64,000 bases of DNA, from the NCBI GenBank assembly GCA_037176845.1, contig JAYKXP010000158.1:37028-101027 (forward strand), written 5' to 3'. Both the position numbers and the translations under genes were made by a program. Position 1 is the first letter of the stretch. Each line of letters begins with the position of its first letter. The notes below the pieces were generated by a model. That model did no database searches. It was not told where the DNA came from and saw only the letters and a program-made list of their open reading frames with translations. Origin of the DNA: Paramarasmius palmivorus (Eukaryota > Basidiomycota > Agaricomycetes > Agaricales > Marasmiaceae). Below are positions 35,223 to 47,414 of the stretch, in pieces.

Positions 35223-37562
35223 GCAGACTCGGAGCGTCCCGTTACGAGGGGTTGTTTTAAGACTAATACGTACGAGGTCCCTCAGCCTCGATTATTCATA
35301 TGTATTGGGGCTCGTACCTTCAACTTCCGACTGTGCCAGGCCCCACACTTGAGAAATACTGTCAGAGTCGTGTTCAAGGTATGCCGACACTATGGACCTG
35401 GTTTGAGCGCCTAAAGGCGCTCGCGCACTTTGTTCTACTTCGTTCACCATTGGTTTATGACCCAAAAAAAGGAAGAAAGCTAGGTTAGTCGGTTTCTACT
35501 CGACTTCCATTGTCTTGTCTTACGGACAAACCACATTGAAAGCAGGTCGCGGGATGAGATACATTCCCAGCGCACACCAAGCCGCCCTTTCGGTACGCTG
35601 CGTCGATGTTAAGGACAAAACAAGGAATTCGAAGGTAAATGGAAACGTCAAATTCGAGGTGTTGACGTATATCGTGTACACATCCTGGCAACATCCTGAG
35701 GCACCGAAGACGACATAGTTATTGGAGTATCATGCTCATCTTGGCTATTGGCCTTCATGTCGTTGCTGGAAGAGGAAAGAGGTGAATGGGTAATGGGTTG
35801 GTTGGGGCCTAAGGCATGTCTTTTTTCGTTTCACTCGAGGAGATGCGCTAATTGATGAATTTGACCCAAGAGGGCTGACACTCGAATAGTGGGACTAATG
35901 AATCTCGTCGAAGTGGACTCAAGAGCAGCTATCACATTAGGCTCGGCATCGCTCTCACCACGGATTTCCATCACTCCCCTCGCAGAAAGCGGCCATGGAA
36001 GCGGGTTCCATTAGCTCTCACCCTCTCAATTTGATTTCTGGCTATCGCCCACTTGCCACCAGTCTCGTCTCGAGCGCAGCCTGAGGAAGCATGTCCCCAT
36101 CGCAAGTTGATGGGCATCTCTGAACCTTAATCCCCCGCTCATACCCCAAATCAGAGATATTTTCCGGGGGCATCTTGAGCCCCGCAGCTCGAAAAATCAA
36201 TGCGAGGTCAATTGACAGTCTGATGGAGCCTGCGCCTTGTATCCGAGCGCTTGGTGAGCTCTTCTGACACGTCCGTCTCAAGGGGTCCTTATTATCATTA
36301 TATATAGCGCAGTACTCTTCGATTATTATAGCCTCGCATTGCCGATTCCAATACTTTACTATTCGAGCTTTCGAGAAGCATGTCGTACTGCAAACAATAA
36401 CGTTATTCAAGATGCTGAGGCTGCGCCGTATTCCTAATAGCTCTCTGATGCATCATGAACTCTGCTGCGAACAAGCTGCGATCTGACCGAGTCATAGAAT
36501 TCGGATCCGCGAACACAATTCGGAGATACCGGCCGGAAGACGACCGGTTGCGTATTTAGTGGTGGTGGGCAATGCTCGGTTTGGCTTGTCCGGCTTACTA
36601 AGCAGATTCCTCTTCGATTCCTGTCTCAATGCCCTCCCCATCGCTCAGCGCATCGCATAGATGCCGATTAACTTGCAAGCAAGTTCATTAAGGTAGTACC
36701 TCTGCTGTGTAACATTTAAGGCCAATTTGAACATTAGATTATCATGTAAATTGCTCTTTTCTACTGCAATCTTGCTGCAATCGGAGATTTTCATAGTTTC
36801 TGTTGTGACATTTTTGTTTAAACTCTCAGATTTCTTGCAAAAATACAAATGCATGATTATACGGTCCAGTCTGGGCTCATTTTTTTGAAGAACAACGGAG
36901 ATTGTGATTGATTGTATCAAATAGTGCAGAAGTTTTTAGCATGTCAGACCAGCTGGGACGCTCACGCCCTTGAATTTTGACTGGCGTTATGCCCTTCAAT
37001 TCCTCACTGGTAAGATAGAGGTCTATCAATGTACTAGGCAGCCTGTAGCGGTCGAGGAAAGACATTCAGGTCGCGACAAGACGCGTTGGCCCCGCGTCTT
37101 CTCGTCCATGATCTATCTATCTATCAGTTTTCCACGCCAAAAACCAAGCTCGAAGATCCTTTCTCCCCGTCACAACGACTGCCATCACCTCCCAAACAAG
37201 CCGCGGGATCGAAACTATATGCTCCTAGCAAAAAATCCTTCGCATTTAATTTGGGAAAATCGACCTCGAACACGATAAACAGGCAAATGACGTCACTGAA
37301 ATTTTGAAAAATCCAAAAACTAATGCGGACAATTTTTTCTACATAACATCTAAATTCGATTCAGCACATAAACGACCTCTCCCGCTGTATGGATCGCGTG
37401 TGCAAGCGTGCTTTAGGTTTTGGGCGGGGCCAAACAAAACCAAACACTCAAGCGCTTCACCGGCAGTGCCCACCACCATATTTAGGAACGAACCAATATT
37501 TGCAATGGAGTCAAGGACGCCTTCCTTACTGCTCACTGCTAGATTCTCTATCGAATATTACC
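35223..37562. other. Long intergenic region; no gene seen
   Basis: About 2.3 kb before the Argonaute gene. The part at 36640-36900 is clearly AT-richer than its surroundings. Open frames around 35300-35720 and 37086-37540 lack motifs and splice-linked partners. The 3' part should hold the Argonaute promoter. Confidence 0.4.
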
Positions 37563-40500
37563 ATGCCTCCACGCCCCTCTCACAGTGGTTCTTCTCGTGA
37601 CGCTAGGGGCTCAACTCCAGCGTCGTCTCGAGGCGGCCCACCGTTAGCCGGACGTGGGGGTCAACTTGCAAGGCAAGGCACTCTGCAAGTTGGCCCTACT
37701 GCATCAGGTATTGTGGCTGTTTTTATCTCCAAAAATGCCAAATATTATATCGTTGAAATTTCCTCTCTTTTACTTCTTAAGCTGTGACTACCAGCACTAC
37801 TGGGGTTCGTCGTCCGGGCCTCGGCAAGGCTGGGAGATCTGCCAAAGTTTTCATCAATGCATTGGACATTTCGATTCCGGGTTCCCTTATCTACCACTAT
37901 GATGGTAAGATCTCTATGCTACGACGTTGATTCAAATTGACTCCTGGGTTTTGTAGTTGGTCAGTTTCTCCGTCCTCCAAAGTCATTTCATGCAGCTAAT
38001 GGTTACATTCCTTGACTAGCCATCGATTCCGACAAAGCTTACCCGACCAGATTCACTCAGAAATTGATATATGAGCTTCAACACAACATACAACCTCAGG
38101 TCTTTTTACCAGTCGGAGCTTATGATGGGAAGAAGAACCTCTTTATGCCTCATGAACTTGTGTTGGGGAATGGACAAGCTGGAGCCACGGTATGCCGAAC
38201 TTTCGATTTATCTACGACCTTGTTTTTTCAAACGATTCTAGTTTAATGTTCCGTTCCGAGAAGACCCTGACCCGACAAAGCCCCCAAAGCTTTATTCCGT
38301 CAAAGTCACTAAAGCTGCAGTCATCAATACTGAGTTCGTCTCATTCGTACACCATTGCGTGGAATCTAATCAAACTGGGTGACAGGGTTCTAGGACGCTA
38401 TGTGAATGCAAAACAGTCCCAAGACGAAGACGTGCAGACCGCGTTGACTGTACGTTTTTCACGCTGATTGACTGCAAATGGTATCATTCATTTTCCCTAT
38501 AGGCCATCAATGTCATTTTCCGCCAAGAAGCTATCAGCAAATATCCCTTCAATGTTCGCTCCTTCTTTCCCGGAAGAGAACGAAAAGCCGTTGGGTTCGG
38601 TCTCGAGCTTGTCAGGGGCTATTTCCAGTCGGTCCGGCTAGCACCTGGTCGCCTTATCCTCAACGTCGACATAACAACCGGCATGTTCTACAAATCTGGT
38701 CCTTTAATCACGGTAGCCCTTGAATATCTTCAGCAGAGTGACCCGAGGCTGCTGTCACCATTGAGTGGACTACCTGATCGACAGCGTCAACGGCTACAGC
38801 GATTTCTTAGTGGAATTAGAGTCAAAGTGGTATCTGCTAATCCTAACTCAAGGCCTCGCATTGTGACCATACAAAGGCTCACCCGCGAAAGTGCTCGGGA
38901 TTTCTACTTCCAGCCCAGAGAGGGACCACGGATATCTGTTGCTGATTACTTCTATCGTCTGAATAATCAGCCGCTGCGATATCCTGACCTTATTTGTGGA
39001 CAAGTAAATTTCAGTCACGCTCATCAGTTCATACCGCGACTGATACTGGAACCAGACTGCTTCAGGTGCCGTTATACCGCTCGAAAAATGTGAAGTTGTG
39101 CCAGGCCAGATTGCTCGCAAGGAAGCCCCCCCTGAAGTCGTATCAGAGATGGTCCAGTTTTCCCAGATGAGACCAGAGCAACGCATGCAGTCGATCAAAG
39201 AAGGATTGCGTGTACGTGGTTTCTACGAAATTCTGAAAGTCTGTGCTAATGAAATTGAAGATATTGCAACATGGGCAGAGTGATTATATTCGCAGCTTTG
39301 GAATGTCTGTTCGGGAAAACACGTTCCCAAATGAAGTTGATGCCAGAGTGATCCCTCCTCCAAGAGTCACATATCATCGTGACAGCAGGCAACCTGTGGC
39401 CGTGAGTTGAGACTGCTATATGTTAGATCTCAGAGTTGACGTGTCTCCTAGCAAATACGGAATGGCTCCTGGAATCTGTGAGCATGTCACTGTTGTTAAA
39501 CTCACAGTTGGCTTAAACCTCTATAGTATTGACAAAACCTTCACCGACCCGAAGACCGTTGAGCGATGGGTCATAATCATCTTTGTCTCTCCGACTAATT
39601 TCAGCGAGAACAATGTGCATGCCATGGTTGATGCAATGGTCAAAACCTTTGCGACTGTTGGTAAGTAATTGGTTCAGTATCATGGTAACAATGGCTGACA
39701 TTCCATTTTTGCTTAGGTATGGGTATCCTTGAGCGTAATCCCATTATTCGGTACATAAACCCTCAACGACCCGACATACCTGCTGTGAGACATGAAGAGC
39801 AGTTTTAACTTTCAGCCATGACTAACAGTGACTCCAGGAGCTTCGTAAAGCGGGTTTTGATTGTGTACAAAAGAACAGAGTTGACAAGGGACCCGATCTT
39901 CTTCTTGCAGTTCTCCCAGACTCAAACAATGCTGAAATCTACCGTGTTGTTAAACAGTGAGTTTACTTCGAACATACCCATTTTGATTTCTCTGATTCAT
40001 AACAGTTTTGGTGATGTGATGGTGTGTCTTGTGCTTCTGCATTTGCACATTATCATTTACTGTTTGTCTATGAAGATGGGTGTTGCCACCCAATGTCTGA
40101 GGCTCTCAAAATGCCGACAAGCCAGACCCCAGTATTGGGCTAATGTCGCATTAAAGTAAGTGCACTTATTGAAGCAATCTGAAGAATAATCATACTTACA
40201 TATGGTAACTACAGGGTCAATCCCAAACTAGGTGGAATCAACTCAACACTTGACTCGACATCTGGAGCTATCTTAGTTGACCCCCAAAACCCCACAATAG
40301 TTATTGGTGAGCCCACACATGACAAATGCCTCCCTCTATTAATAATAAGATAATCTCCAGGTGCGGATGTCATGCATCCTGCTCCGGGATCGACAAACCC
40401 ATCGTATACTGCACTTGTTGGAAGTATTGACTCAAAAGCGGCTAGATACGTCGCTGAGAGCCGCGTGCAGATGTCACGACAAGAAATCATCAGCGACCTT

Positions 40501-41740
40501 GGCAACATGGCAAAGGTACACAAAATGATTACCGTGACTTGAAAGATATTACTGAATTGCCAAAACTTTGTATTCAGAGCCTTATAACCCGGTACATGAG
40601 CTATCGGAAGGACGATGAGCAGCTGCGAAATTACAAGCCTGCTCGGATCCTGTTCTTCCGTGGTACGATTTGACTTTCTCGCAATCAGATCCATTTTGTG
40701 ATCAAGAATGATAGATGGTGTGTCTGAAGGCCAGTATCAGCAAGTCAAGGATTATGGTGAGATTAACTCAGTACTGTTATATTGCGTCTCTAACATCTGT
40801 GTTGCAGAACTGAAAGTCTTGAAAGGTATGTATGGCAGACACTATCGAAATAACTCACACTCAACTGGAGGCCCAGATGTCTGTGCATCACTGAATATTA
40901 ACCCTCAAATCACCTTTATTATTGTTGCAAAACGACATCACTTCAGGTCGGTACCATTTCCTTGTATTACGTCTTTGGGCCTACGGAACTTAATCGAAAT
41001 CCTTGGCACAGGCTTTTCCCCAAAAATCCACGCGATAACTCACAGGCCGATGAGAAAAGCGGAAACTGCCTGGCAGGCACAGTTGTCGAAACTGGCATCA
41101 CCCACCCGATTGAGTTCGACTTCTACCTTCAATCTCACGGAGGGCTTTTAGGAACCAGTCGGTCTGCTCATTACTATGTACGTGCTGATGACGAACACAT
41201 ATTCATGCTCAACGCTCATTGTAATGCAGGTGTTGCATGATGTAAGTCTACTTGCTTTCAGTTACACCTATACTATCCACCGTATTTATGTGTCGATGTC
41301 AGGACTGCAAGTTTACGTGAGTTTCAATCTTCCGGATGGTTTCTAATTCAATGTAACGATATTATTCACAAAGGCCGGACGCCATGCAAGCTACCTGTTT
41401 TGCCCTCTGCCATGTTTTCGCAAGGGCAACAAAGTCAATCTCAATTCCAGCACCAGTTGCATGTAAGGACATTATCTCAATATAAACTAAACGGCAGTTA
41501 TGCTGATTGGCTTGCCTTCCGAAGACGCTGATCTCGTCTGCTCCCGCGCTCCGATTCATTACGGGAGAGACATGATTTCTGACACTAGCACCAATGACAG
41601 TAACGCACCCACACTTGAACAACATCGTCAAGAGTTTCGTCCAATTCATGGCAACCATGCAAAACGTACCTTCTTTACGGTGAGGGCATTGACTACTCAA
41701 GTACTGAGGCGTTGCTGCAATACTCATTGATTTTCAGTAA
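37563..41740 (+). CDS. AGO: Argonaute, slicer-competent (QDE-2-like RNA-interference effector)
   Basis: About 26 exons, starting MPPRPSHSGSSRDARGS with an Arg/Gly-rich tail. The N domain has PGLGKAGRSAKVFINALDIS. The linker has GYFQSVRLAPGRLILNVDI, a standard Argonaute block. The PAZ domain ends ICGQVNFSAVIPLEKCEVVPGQ, followed by the MID domain. The PIWI domain has all four catalytic residues: Asp in VIGADVMHPAPG, Glu in MSRQEII, Asp in FFRDGVSEGQY, His in YYVLHD. PVAYADLVCSRAPIHYG closes the fold. It should load small RNAs and cut complementary transcripts. Several exons are tiny: 40006-40021 (16 bases), 40808-40825 (18), 41230-41241 (12, carrying the catalytic His), 41303-41316 (14). The stop TAA at 41738 is placed right after the last acceptor. 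No frameshift is seen over 4.2 kb. It converges with the next gene, 68 bases between the stops. Confidence 0.93.
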
Positions 41741-41808
41741 TCAACTGAACCTGTGCTTTAATATGTGCTATGGTACCCAGTATTATGCCTATCGTTATTC
41801 ATCTGTAT

Positions 41809-42950
41809 TTACTGTATAGTGACTGTTAAGAGAACTGTAATACCGTCAGTTGCAATACCTTTGACAAATGAGTAAATACTAGACAAGGACTAGGAACAAC
41901 ATGCGTACCATGATTTATCCTGTCGACGATGGAATGAGCAACCTAGCACACGAAGACGTTGCGCCAGACTCACCCATCGCTGCCAGGGGACAACAATCCG
42001 GTCACATTTTTCAAGCTCGTCGAATATCGAACACCGCGATAGGTCTTGATACCCGTAGCTCGTGTTGCCAAATCATCTCGCCCAATGTTGTACCCGTCGG
42101 GAACGATCGTGTGATGTGCCGTGACGTTCTCCTCCTTGGAAACCCTGCGCGTTCGAATGAGGCTGAGAGTGGTCGGAGAAGATTCATTAGTCTCACGCGA
42201 GAAACAAAGCGCCACTAGAAGCTTTTGCACCATTCTGCCTGTACACGCTGGTCGGCAAAGACGTTAAACTTGATGCGCAGGGTGGAAGAACTGTAATATC
42301 ACCCCACCGAAAATGGTTCCCTCCTATCAGACTTTCCCAGCAAGTTCCGAGTATAACATTCCCGTAGTGCTGACGGAGTTCCATCTATACCGAAAACGTT
42401 CTCAGCTACTGACAGGCAACCTTAAAAAGAATTCCTCACCGTCTGGTCAACCCAGCCGTTACCGTCTCCCAAATTCGCTGACATCGGATCGCCGAGATGA
42501 ATCCCTAGGCATTCCTTGGAACTACGACATCGAGATCAACGCAGGTACAATCTCTGAGGGGCAAATAGAACGTACAATCCTATCGCTCGGGCGTAGTTCA
42601 CGAAACCCTTGTCGGTTAAAACCTGCGGCGAAGATTGACCTGAGATGATGACCTACAAACACCGGGATTAGCATGAATGCCAGAAAAACCTGGGTAGAGA
42701 TGCTGACATTCAGCGGCTCGCCAAGACCCCATCCTGCTACAAAACAATGTTAGAAGAGAGTACAAGAATGTGACAACGCCAAACCATCGATTAGCATTGA
42801 CCCTCCATTCATGGAAGGGCTGTAATAATCCACGTTAGCTAATATGCTCTCCTGCACTTCCCGGCGATTTGCTTGCAACACCGCGAGACCCACGAAGGTG
42901 GCACCGAGACCCCACGACATCGCGAAAGAAAACTTGCTCATGTACATCAT
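41809..42950 (-). CDS. Conserved fungal protein with N-terminal membrane helix, unknown function
   Basis: About eight exons. The N-terminus MMYMSKFSFAMSWGLGATFVGLAVL is a signal anchor or membrane helix. It is followed by ANVDYYSPSMNG, GAGWGLGEPLNV, VIISGQSSPQVLTDKGFVNY, GFSKECLGIHLGDP, NLGDGNGWVDQT, ESLIGGNHFR, RQNGAKASSGALFLA, HTIVPDGYNIGRDDL, and the hydrophobic end TDGITVLLTVTIQ. I recognise this as a family found widely in basidiomycetes and other fungi that is usually annotated only as hypothetical. The block order and intact splicing suggest a working gene, probably on the cell surface or in the secretory path. Confidence 0.72.
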
Positions 42951-43228
42951 CGAGAGCCTAAGGTGAGTCAAGTATCATTCGAAAAGGAACCGACAAGCTG
43001 CCCTTTTAACAGCTGAGTACCGACCAACAACCAAGTCGTTCAACACGGGGACAGTATCAGCCGAAAAGAGTCGAGACAGGCTTGATAACAGGTCAAACGC
43101 AAAGAACGATAACCGCGAGCCTCTTTCGGGAGATGGTCGATATTGCCTGATAAGGTACTTGTGGCTGTTCCACTGACACTGAAAGCTGACCGCCTGGAGC
43201 ATGAAGCTATCATTGATTTCAGCTTGAA

Positions 43229-44368
43229 TTACAGGTACTCCTTGAACCATCCAACCGCCGCCCTGAAAGCACCTTCTTTCCCGGCTTTCGCCTTGATATC
43301 ATTGAGGTCTCCTCGGACCGCAAACCCGTGCGTGCATCCTTCGAAGTACTCTCTTTTGTACCCAGGAACGAACTTTCCACTACCGAGCAATTCATCCGCC
43401 ATGGCCTGCGCTTCGTGAGGGAACTGACTGTCGTTTGTACAACTATTGATGAGTAGAGGCGCTTTGGAGGTTTGGAAGTATTTCTGCGGAGGGCAGATCA
43501 GCGTTTGATTATCCAAAACATTACAGAAAGGCATACCTCTAAATCATCTGGAGACCTGAGGCGCGAAGGGTGTGACACGACAGAAACTTGAATGACGTTC
43601 TCGAAAGCAAGATCGAATGTGTATCGACCTGTCGCTGGCTCAGCTTCCATTCAGACTTTTCGAGACCACGGAACGCACCACCGAAACAGTAACCGGTCGC
43701 TCCAAATCTCGTAACGCCATCCTCTTTTAGTGCCCGTACGACGTTGTCAATGAGTGGCCGAACCCGGTCAGGTCCGTGGTTTACAAGCCAGGCAGCCCTG
43801 TCGAACGGTGGGCCGGAATACTATGCGAAGCCAAAGGTCAAAACATATTTGTGATGGATGAGTAAGAAAGCCCACATTCGGCTTCAAAATCCCAGCTGGA
43901 ATGGGATCGCCGCGGAAGTAGTCGATGGCGACAGTCTGATAGATGTTGAGTCTATTGGCCTTGACAGGAAGCACCACCATCATACGATAAGATTACCTTG
44001 AATCCATTAGCTGCGAAATCTGAAACAAGAAGCTATGCCCAGGGTCAGGACTGGTGTAAGTTGAGTGAAGGAGACACACCTGACTGTTCGCAAATTGAGG
44101 ACCAAACACGTCGGACAAGAATAAGATAACTTTGTCCTCTGGATAATCCCCGTCAGGCGTAGCGATGTAACAGTCTGTGCCTCCGATGTTCTGCCATTGC
44201 CCTATGACCGGAGATAAGCCACGACGGTTTTGGGACAAACAGGCGAGTAACCGAACCATTTGGGCTCCCTTCGTGTGTCACACCTGAAAGAGGATCAGCA
44301 TGAGCTGCGATAGAGAAGCTATCACAATAGTCACAAATACCTTTAACGCAGTCCTCGCAAAGGGCCAT
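43229..44368 (-). CDS. Dienelactone hydrolase family protein
   Basis: Multi-exon gene starting MALCEDCVKGVTHEGSPNG at 44368. It belongs to the alpha/beta-hydrolase fold. The joined blocks are IGGTDCYIATPDGDYPEDKV, LFLSDVFGPQFANSQ, LLVSDFAANGFK, IDYFRGDPIPAGI, PPFDRAAWLVNHGPDRVRPL and FGATGYCFGGRYTFDLAFEN with the Cys nucleophile. Next come VSVVSHPSRLRSPDDLE, then INSCTNDSQFPHEAQ with the acid Asp, and CTHGFAVRGD with the catalytic His. The triad is complete. Relatives open lactone rings in aromatic catabolism, but in fungi most are uncharacterised. About 260 residues, normal for the family, with no frame damage. Confidence 0.88.
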
Positions 44369-44909
44369 GTTCTCGACGATAAGGAGGCAAAGTCAGACGT
44401 CCTTTTATAGTCGACTCCCACTCGACTCCCGCTTTCTCTCGGCCAGTCATAGTATTCCCACTCGAGACCACGAGGTGACGAGTGTCAATTCAGATTTTAA
44501 GATGATGCCATTTGAGGAATATGATGCGAAATCGTTCGTTCTGGGACCTGGAGGAACTGGTGGAGGTGGTTCGAGTTGAGTACACAGTCATCGTGAGAAC
44601 TGAGATTCCTCAGGCGCTAAAAGGTTTTCAAATTTTGCTTCTGACCTCTAATAGCGCAACGACCATGCTCGTGAGCCGGCATTTCTCTCCCATTATCTTT
44701 GAAGAAATGGACTTATTTTGGACGACATCAGCAGAGTACCTTTAAGCTTCAATACCGAGCTCGAGTTGAAGTAATGTTGAAGTATAGCGGATAGAATGAA
44801 CGCTAGTGCGGAACTTGTATCACTCTTCTCTCTCATGCTGATATCATCTTCGTAGCGCCGTATAAACGCCCCGGTGTATATAAGGCATTGATAAATCAAT
44901 CACGCAGTC
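44369..44909. other. Divergent promoter region; no gene seen
   Basis: The 540 bases between the dienelactone hydrolase start and paralogue 1 serve both genes. Short open frames here have no recognisable content. A TATA motif for the right-hand gene is listed separately. Confidence 0.5.
44876..44884 (+). promoter_or_regulatory. TATA box of paralogue 1
   Basis: TATATAAGG about 26-34 bases before the ATG at 44910. A similar TATA motif sits at a comparable distance in front of the two related genes to the right. Confidence 0.5.
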
Positions 44910-45812
44910 ATGGCCCCGTCACTCCTTACAATTCCTCCCGAAATTCGGTCTATAATCCTTGAACAAGTCATCCTCGCCAAACGAGATGCGCCAAATGATC
45001 TCCAGTCGGCCGAGACAACCCACCATCTACACCGAGATAACACCTATTACAATCAGCTCACCATGCATTTCGAAGCTTGGTCCCCAGGACTAAGAAATGT
45101 ACACTTTGAGCGACAATCGACAGGTTACAGCTCCAACTCACTACCTCTCCTTCTTACCAACCACCAAATCAATGCGGAAACGCACTCCGCGATGTCGAGA
45201 CTTGTAAACGAAGTTCGCCGATATGACCTCGACATCCTGGTCTCCCAAGGGTTTTGGTCAACTTGGACCTGCGTCCCCATTCTCTCTGATCAGGTGGACC
45301 TCGTCACCGCCACTTTCCGCGTCGACTTCATCCCTACCTCTGGATTCATTCCAGGCGATGGTAGTCCACCAACGATATATTGGTGGTTTTACTTCCTCCT
45401 TGAATACTTTCTCAAGCGAGGGCCAGTTGTACCAACCACTTCGAATCTCTCAAGACCAGTTGATCGGGAGGTGTGTATCCGAGAGCTGGTTTTAAACTTC
45501 GTGTCTACAACAGGTTCGAACCTCGCAGCGAAACTGGCACAGGAGGCGGAGAGGGCTTTGTCATATGTCATCGGCATGAGCTACCACACATCACCATATG
45601 GGGCGATCATACACGAACGTGTTGGCGCCGTGCGGCTCTGTGTCAATGGAGCACTGATATCGGAGGTGAACCCAGGGGAGGTACTCTCAAAGATGGTCTA
45701 TGTCGATCCCGTGCAAACCATTGGGTATCTGGTTATCCGGGAGGCAAGATTGGTGGCTTTTTGGGAGTGGAAGGAGAAAGCGGCAAAATTGAGGAGGCGG
45801 CGAGGATTCTAG
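44910..45812 (+). CDS. Paralogue 1 of a tandem family (2EXR/F-box-like N-terminus)
   Basis: A single-exon frame of 300 residues. The start MAPSLLTIPPEIRSIILEQV, together with LPLLLTNHQINAET further on, resembles the LP.EIR...RQI.AE pattern of fungal 2EXR-like or F-box-adjacent proteins. The middle holds the family's own block IYWWFYFLLEYFLKRGPVVP. Near the C-terminus GMSYHTSPYGAIIHERVG and WEWKEKAAKLRRRRGF match the two relatives at 48036 and 49171. The function is unknown; a protein-interaction role is only inferred from the N-terminal pattern. It is the most diverged of the three copies. Confidence 0.75.
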   Translation: MAPSLLTIPPEIRSIILEQVILAKRDAPNDLQSAETTHHLHRDNTYYNQLTMHFEAWSPGLRNVHFERQSTGYSSNSLPLLLTNHQINAETHSAMSRLVNEVRRYDLDILVSQGFWSTWTCVPILSDQVDLVTATFRVDFIPTSGFIPGDGSPPTIYWWFYFLLEYFLKRGPVVPTTSNLSRPVDREVCIRELVLNFVSTTGSNLAAKLAQEAERALSYVIGMSYHTSPYGAIIHERVGAVRLCVNGALISEVNPGEVLSKMVYVDPVQTIGYLVIREARLVAFWEWKEKAAKLRRRRGF

Positions 45813-46007
45813 GCGTTTTGAGACGTCGACGAGCCTATCATTTCAAACAAAATGCAGATAGATAATCCTCCTGTTTGTTTATTCACGAACATATGTTATT
45901 TTTACGCGTATAAGTGGAAGTGTTATACATCGCCTGGGATTGGGTGCTGTCTGGGCGCTGGGAAAGATTCCAACTTTTCAGCCAACCAACACACTTTCAC
46001 TATTACC

Positions 46008-47414
46008 ATGACCTCCAAACCAACAGCTGTCGTGTCGCATCGAGGGCACATAGACTGCGTCGATTGTGGTCTGCGCTCAATTTCAGGTGAGCAGACATCC
46101 CAACTTCCAAAGCAAAATGTAGACCTATAACTTTTAAGGTGCCCAGGAGATCATCACAAAGATTACCGCACGAAAAGTCGTCACCAAGCTCGCTCTCAAC
46201 CATAACGAACTCTCAGATGATGGGTGCATAGTTTTGTTTGCGTTTCTGAGCTCTGCAGTCGGGAAAAAGTATCGTATTGCGGAGATTGGCCTCAGCTCGA
46301 ACAACATTGGCGACAGAGGGTTGGAAGCTATCACCTCTTACCTCGCTGGGAACATACATATGAAAGAGCTGTATTTACAGAATGTGCGTTTACTGTTTGA
46401 TTATCCATGGGTAGATACTGAACCAGTCTTCAACAGAACAACTTCACTGCCAATCCAGCCTCGGCGTTGGCCCTTGCGCAGGCAATTAATACTTCGAAAC
46501 TTCAGTTCTTATCCCTAGCGGCAAACCATTCTCTTTCGGACACGTTTACCCAGGCTTTCATCGCCGCTCTCAATTGTCCTACGCTAAAGGAACTACACCT
46601 ATCCGCCATAGACATTACATCCAGCTCTGCGGCATGCATATCAGACTTCGTATCCTCCTCTCGTTGCCAGCTGGATACTTTGAAGCTCAATGGCAACCGT
46701 CTTGGCACAAAGGGTGCTCAAGAGATCGTTGAGGCGGTAGAGAGGAAGAACTTCAATCTGCTGGATCTAGAACTGCACGAGACTACCGCTAATGGGCAGG
46801 ACAACGGCGGTCACATTCCATCCTATGGCGATGAAAGGGCAGACTCGAAGGACTGGGAAGCTTCATTAGCCCGCATAATGTCGAGGAACCGGCAGTTACA
46901 GCGGTCAACCGAAGCTGAAGCCCTCGAGCTTTTGGTCTGCGCGAGGGCAGTCCTCTTAAGATCAGGCAAGAGCACCCAAACGCCCGCCAACTCCTCCCCT
47001 TTCACATCTTTACCCAAAGCAATACACTTCCGAATTCTATCACACCTTGCACCTACCTTGTCACCGCGACAACGACTCGATATATTCAACTACGCGTCTT
47101 CATCGACTACTCTCGGGCGTGTACTTCCTTGTATCCCCGGCTCCAATGCATCGGAGTCAAAAGTCTGCATACCCGATCCGACAACAAGTATGATGGGTCC
47201 AGACGAGCTTACTAGCTCAGGAATGGACCCAAACGTCAAAGCGAAAACGCCGATATGGGCGTTCACCAATGGACCGGGAGTTGGCTGTCCCTCAGGAAAA
47301 TGTATGGGTGCGGCGAATAGCGTCCTTTGCCATCGCATGCAGGAGAGGACGCGATGGTTGGAGCTGGTCCAGTGTACAGCGTATGATCCCAGAGGCTCGA
47401 CGGAAGCGATTTAA
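46008..47414 (+). CDS. Leucine-rich-repeat protein (ribonuclease-inhibitor type)
   Basis: Three exons (46008-46086, 46139-46383, 46437-47414). The start MTSKPTAVVSHRGHIDCVD leads into repeats of the LxxLxLxxNxLxxxG type: VVTKLALNHNELSDDG, IAEIGLSSNNIGDRG, LQFLSLAANHSLSD, LKELHLSAIDITSS and LDTLKLNGNRLGTKG. A long less-ordered C-terminal half follows, with a short Cys-containing segment (GVGCPSGKCMG). LRR solenoids of this type bind other proteins. No partner can be named. It lies between paralogues 1 and 2 of the neighbouring family, in the same direction. Confidence 0.75.

Noticed and set aside
42313..42648. 111-codon plus-strand frame
   Set aside because: Opposite strand carries the spliced conserved gene with recognisable blocks through the same bases.
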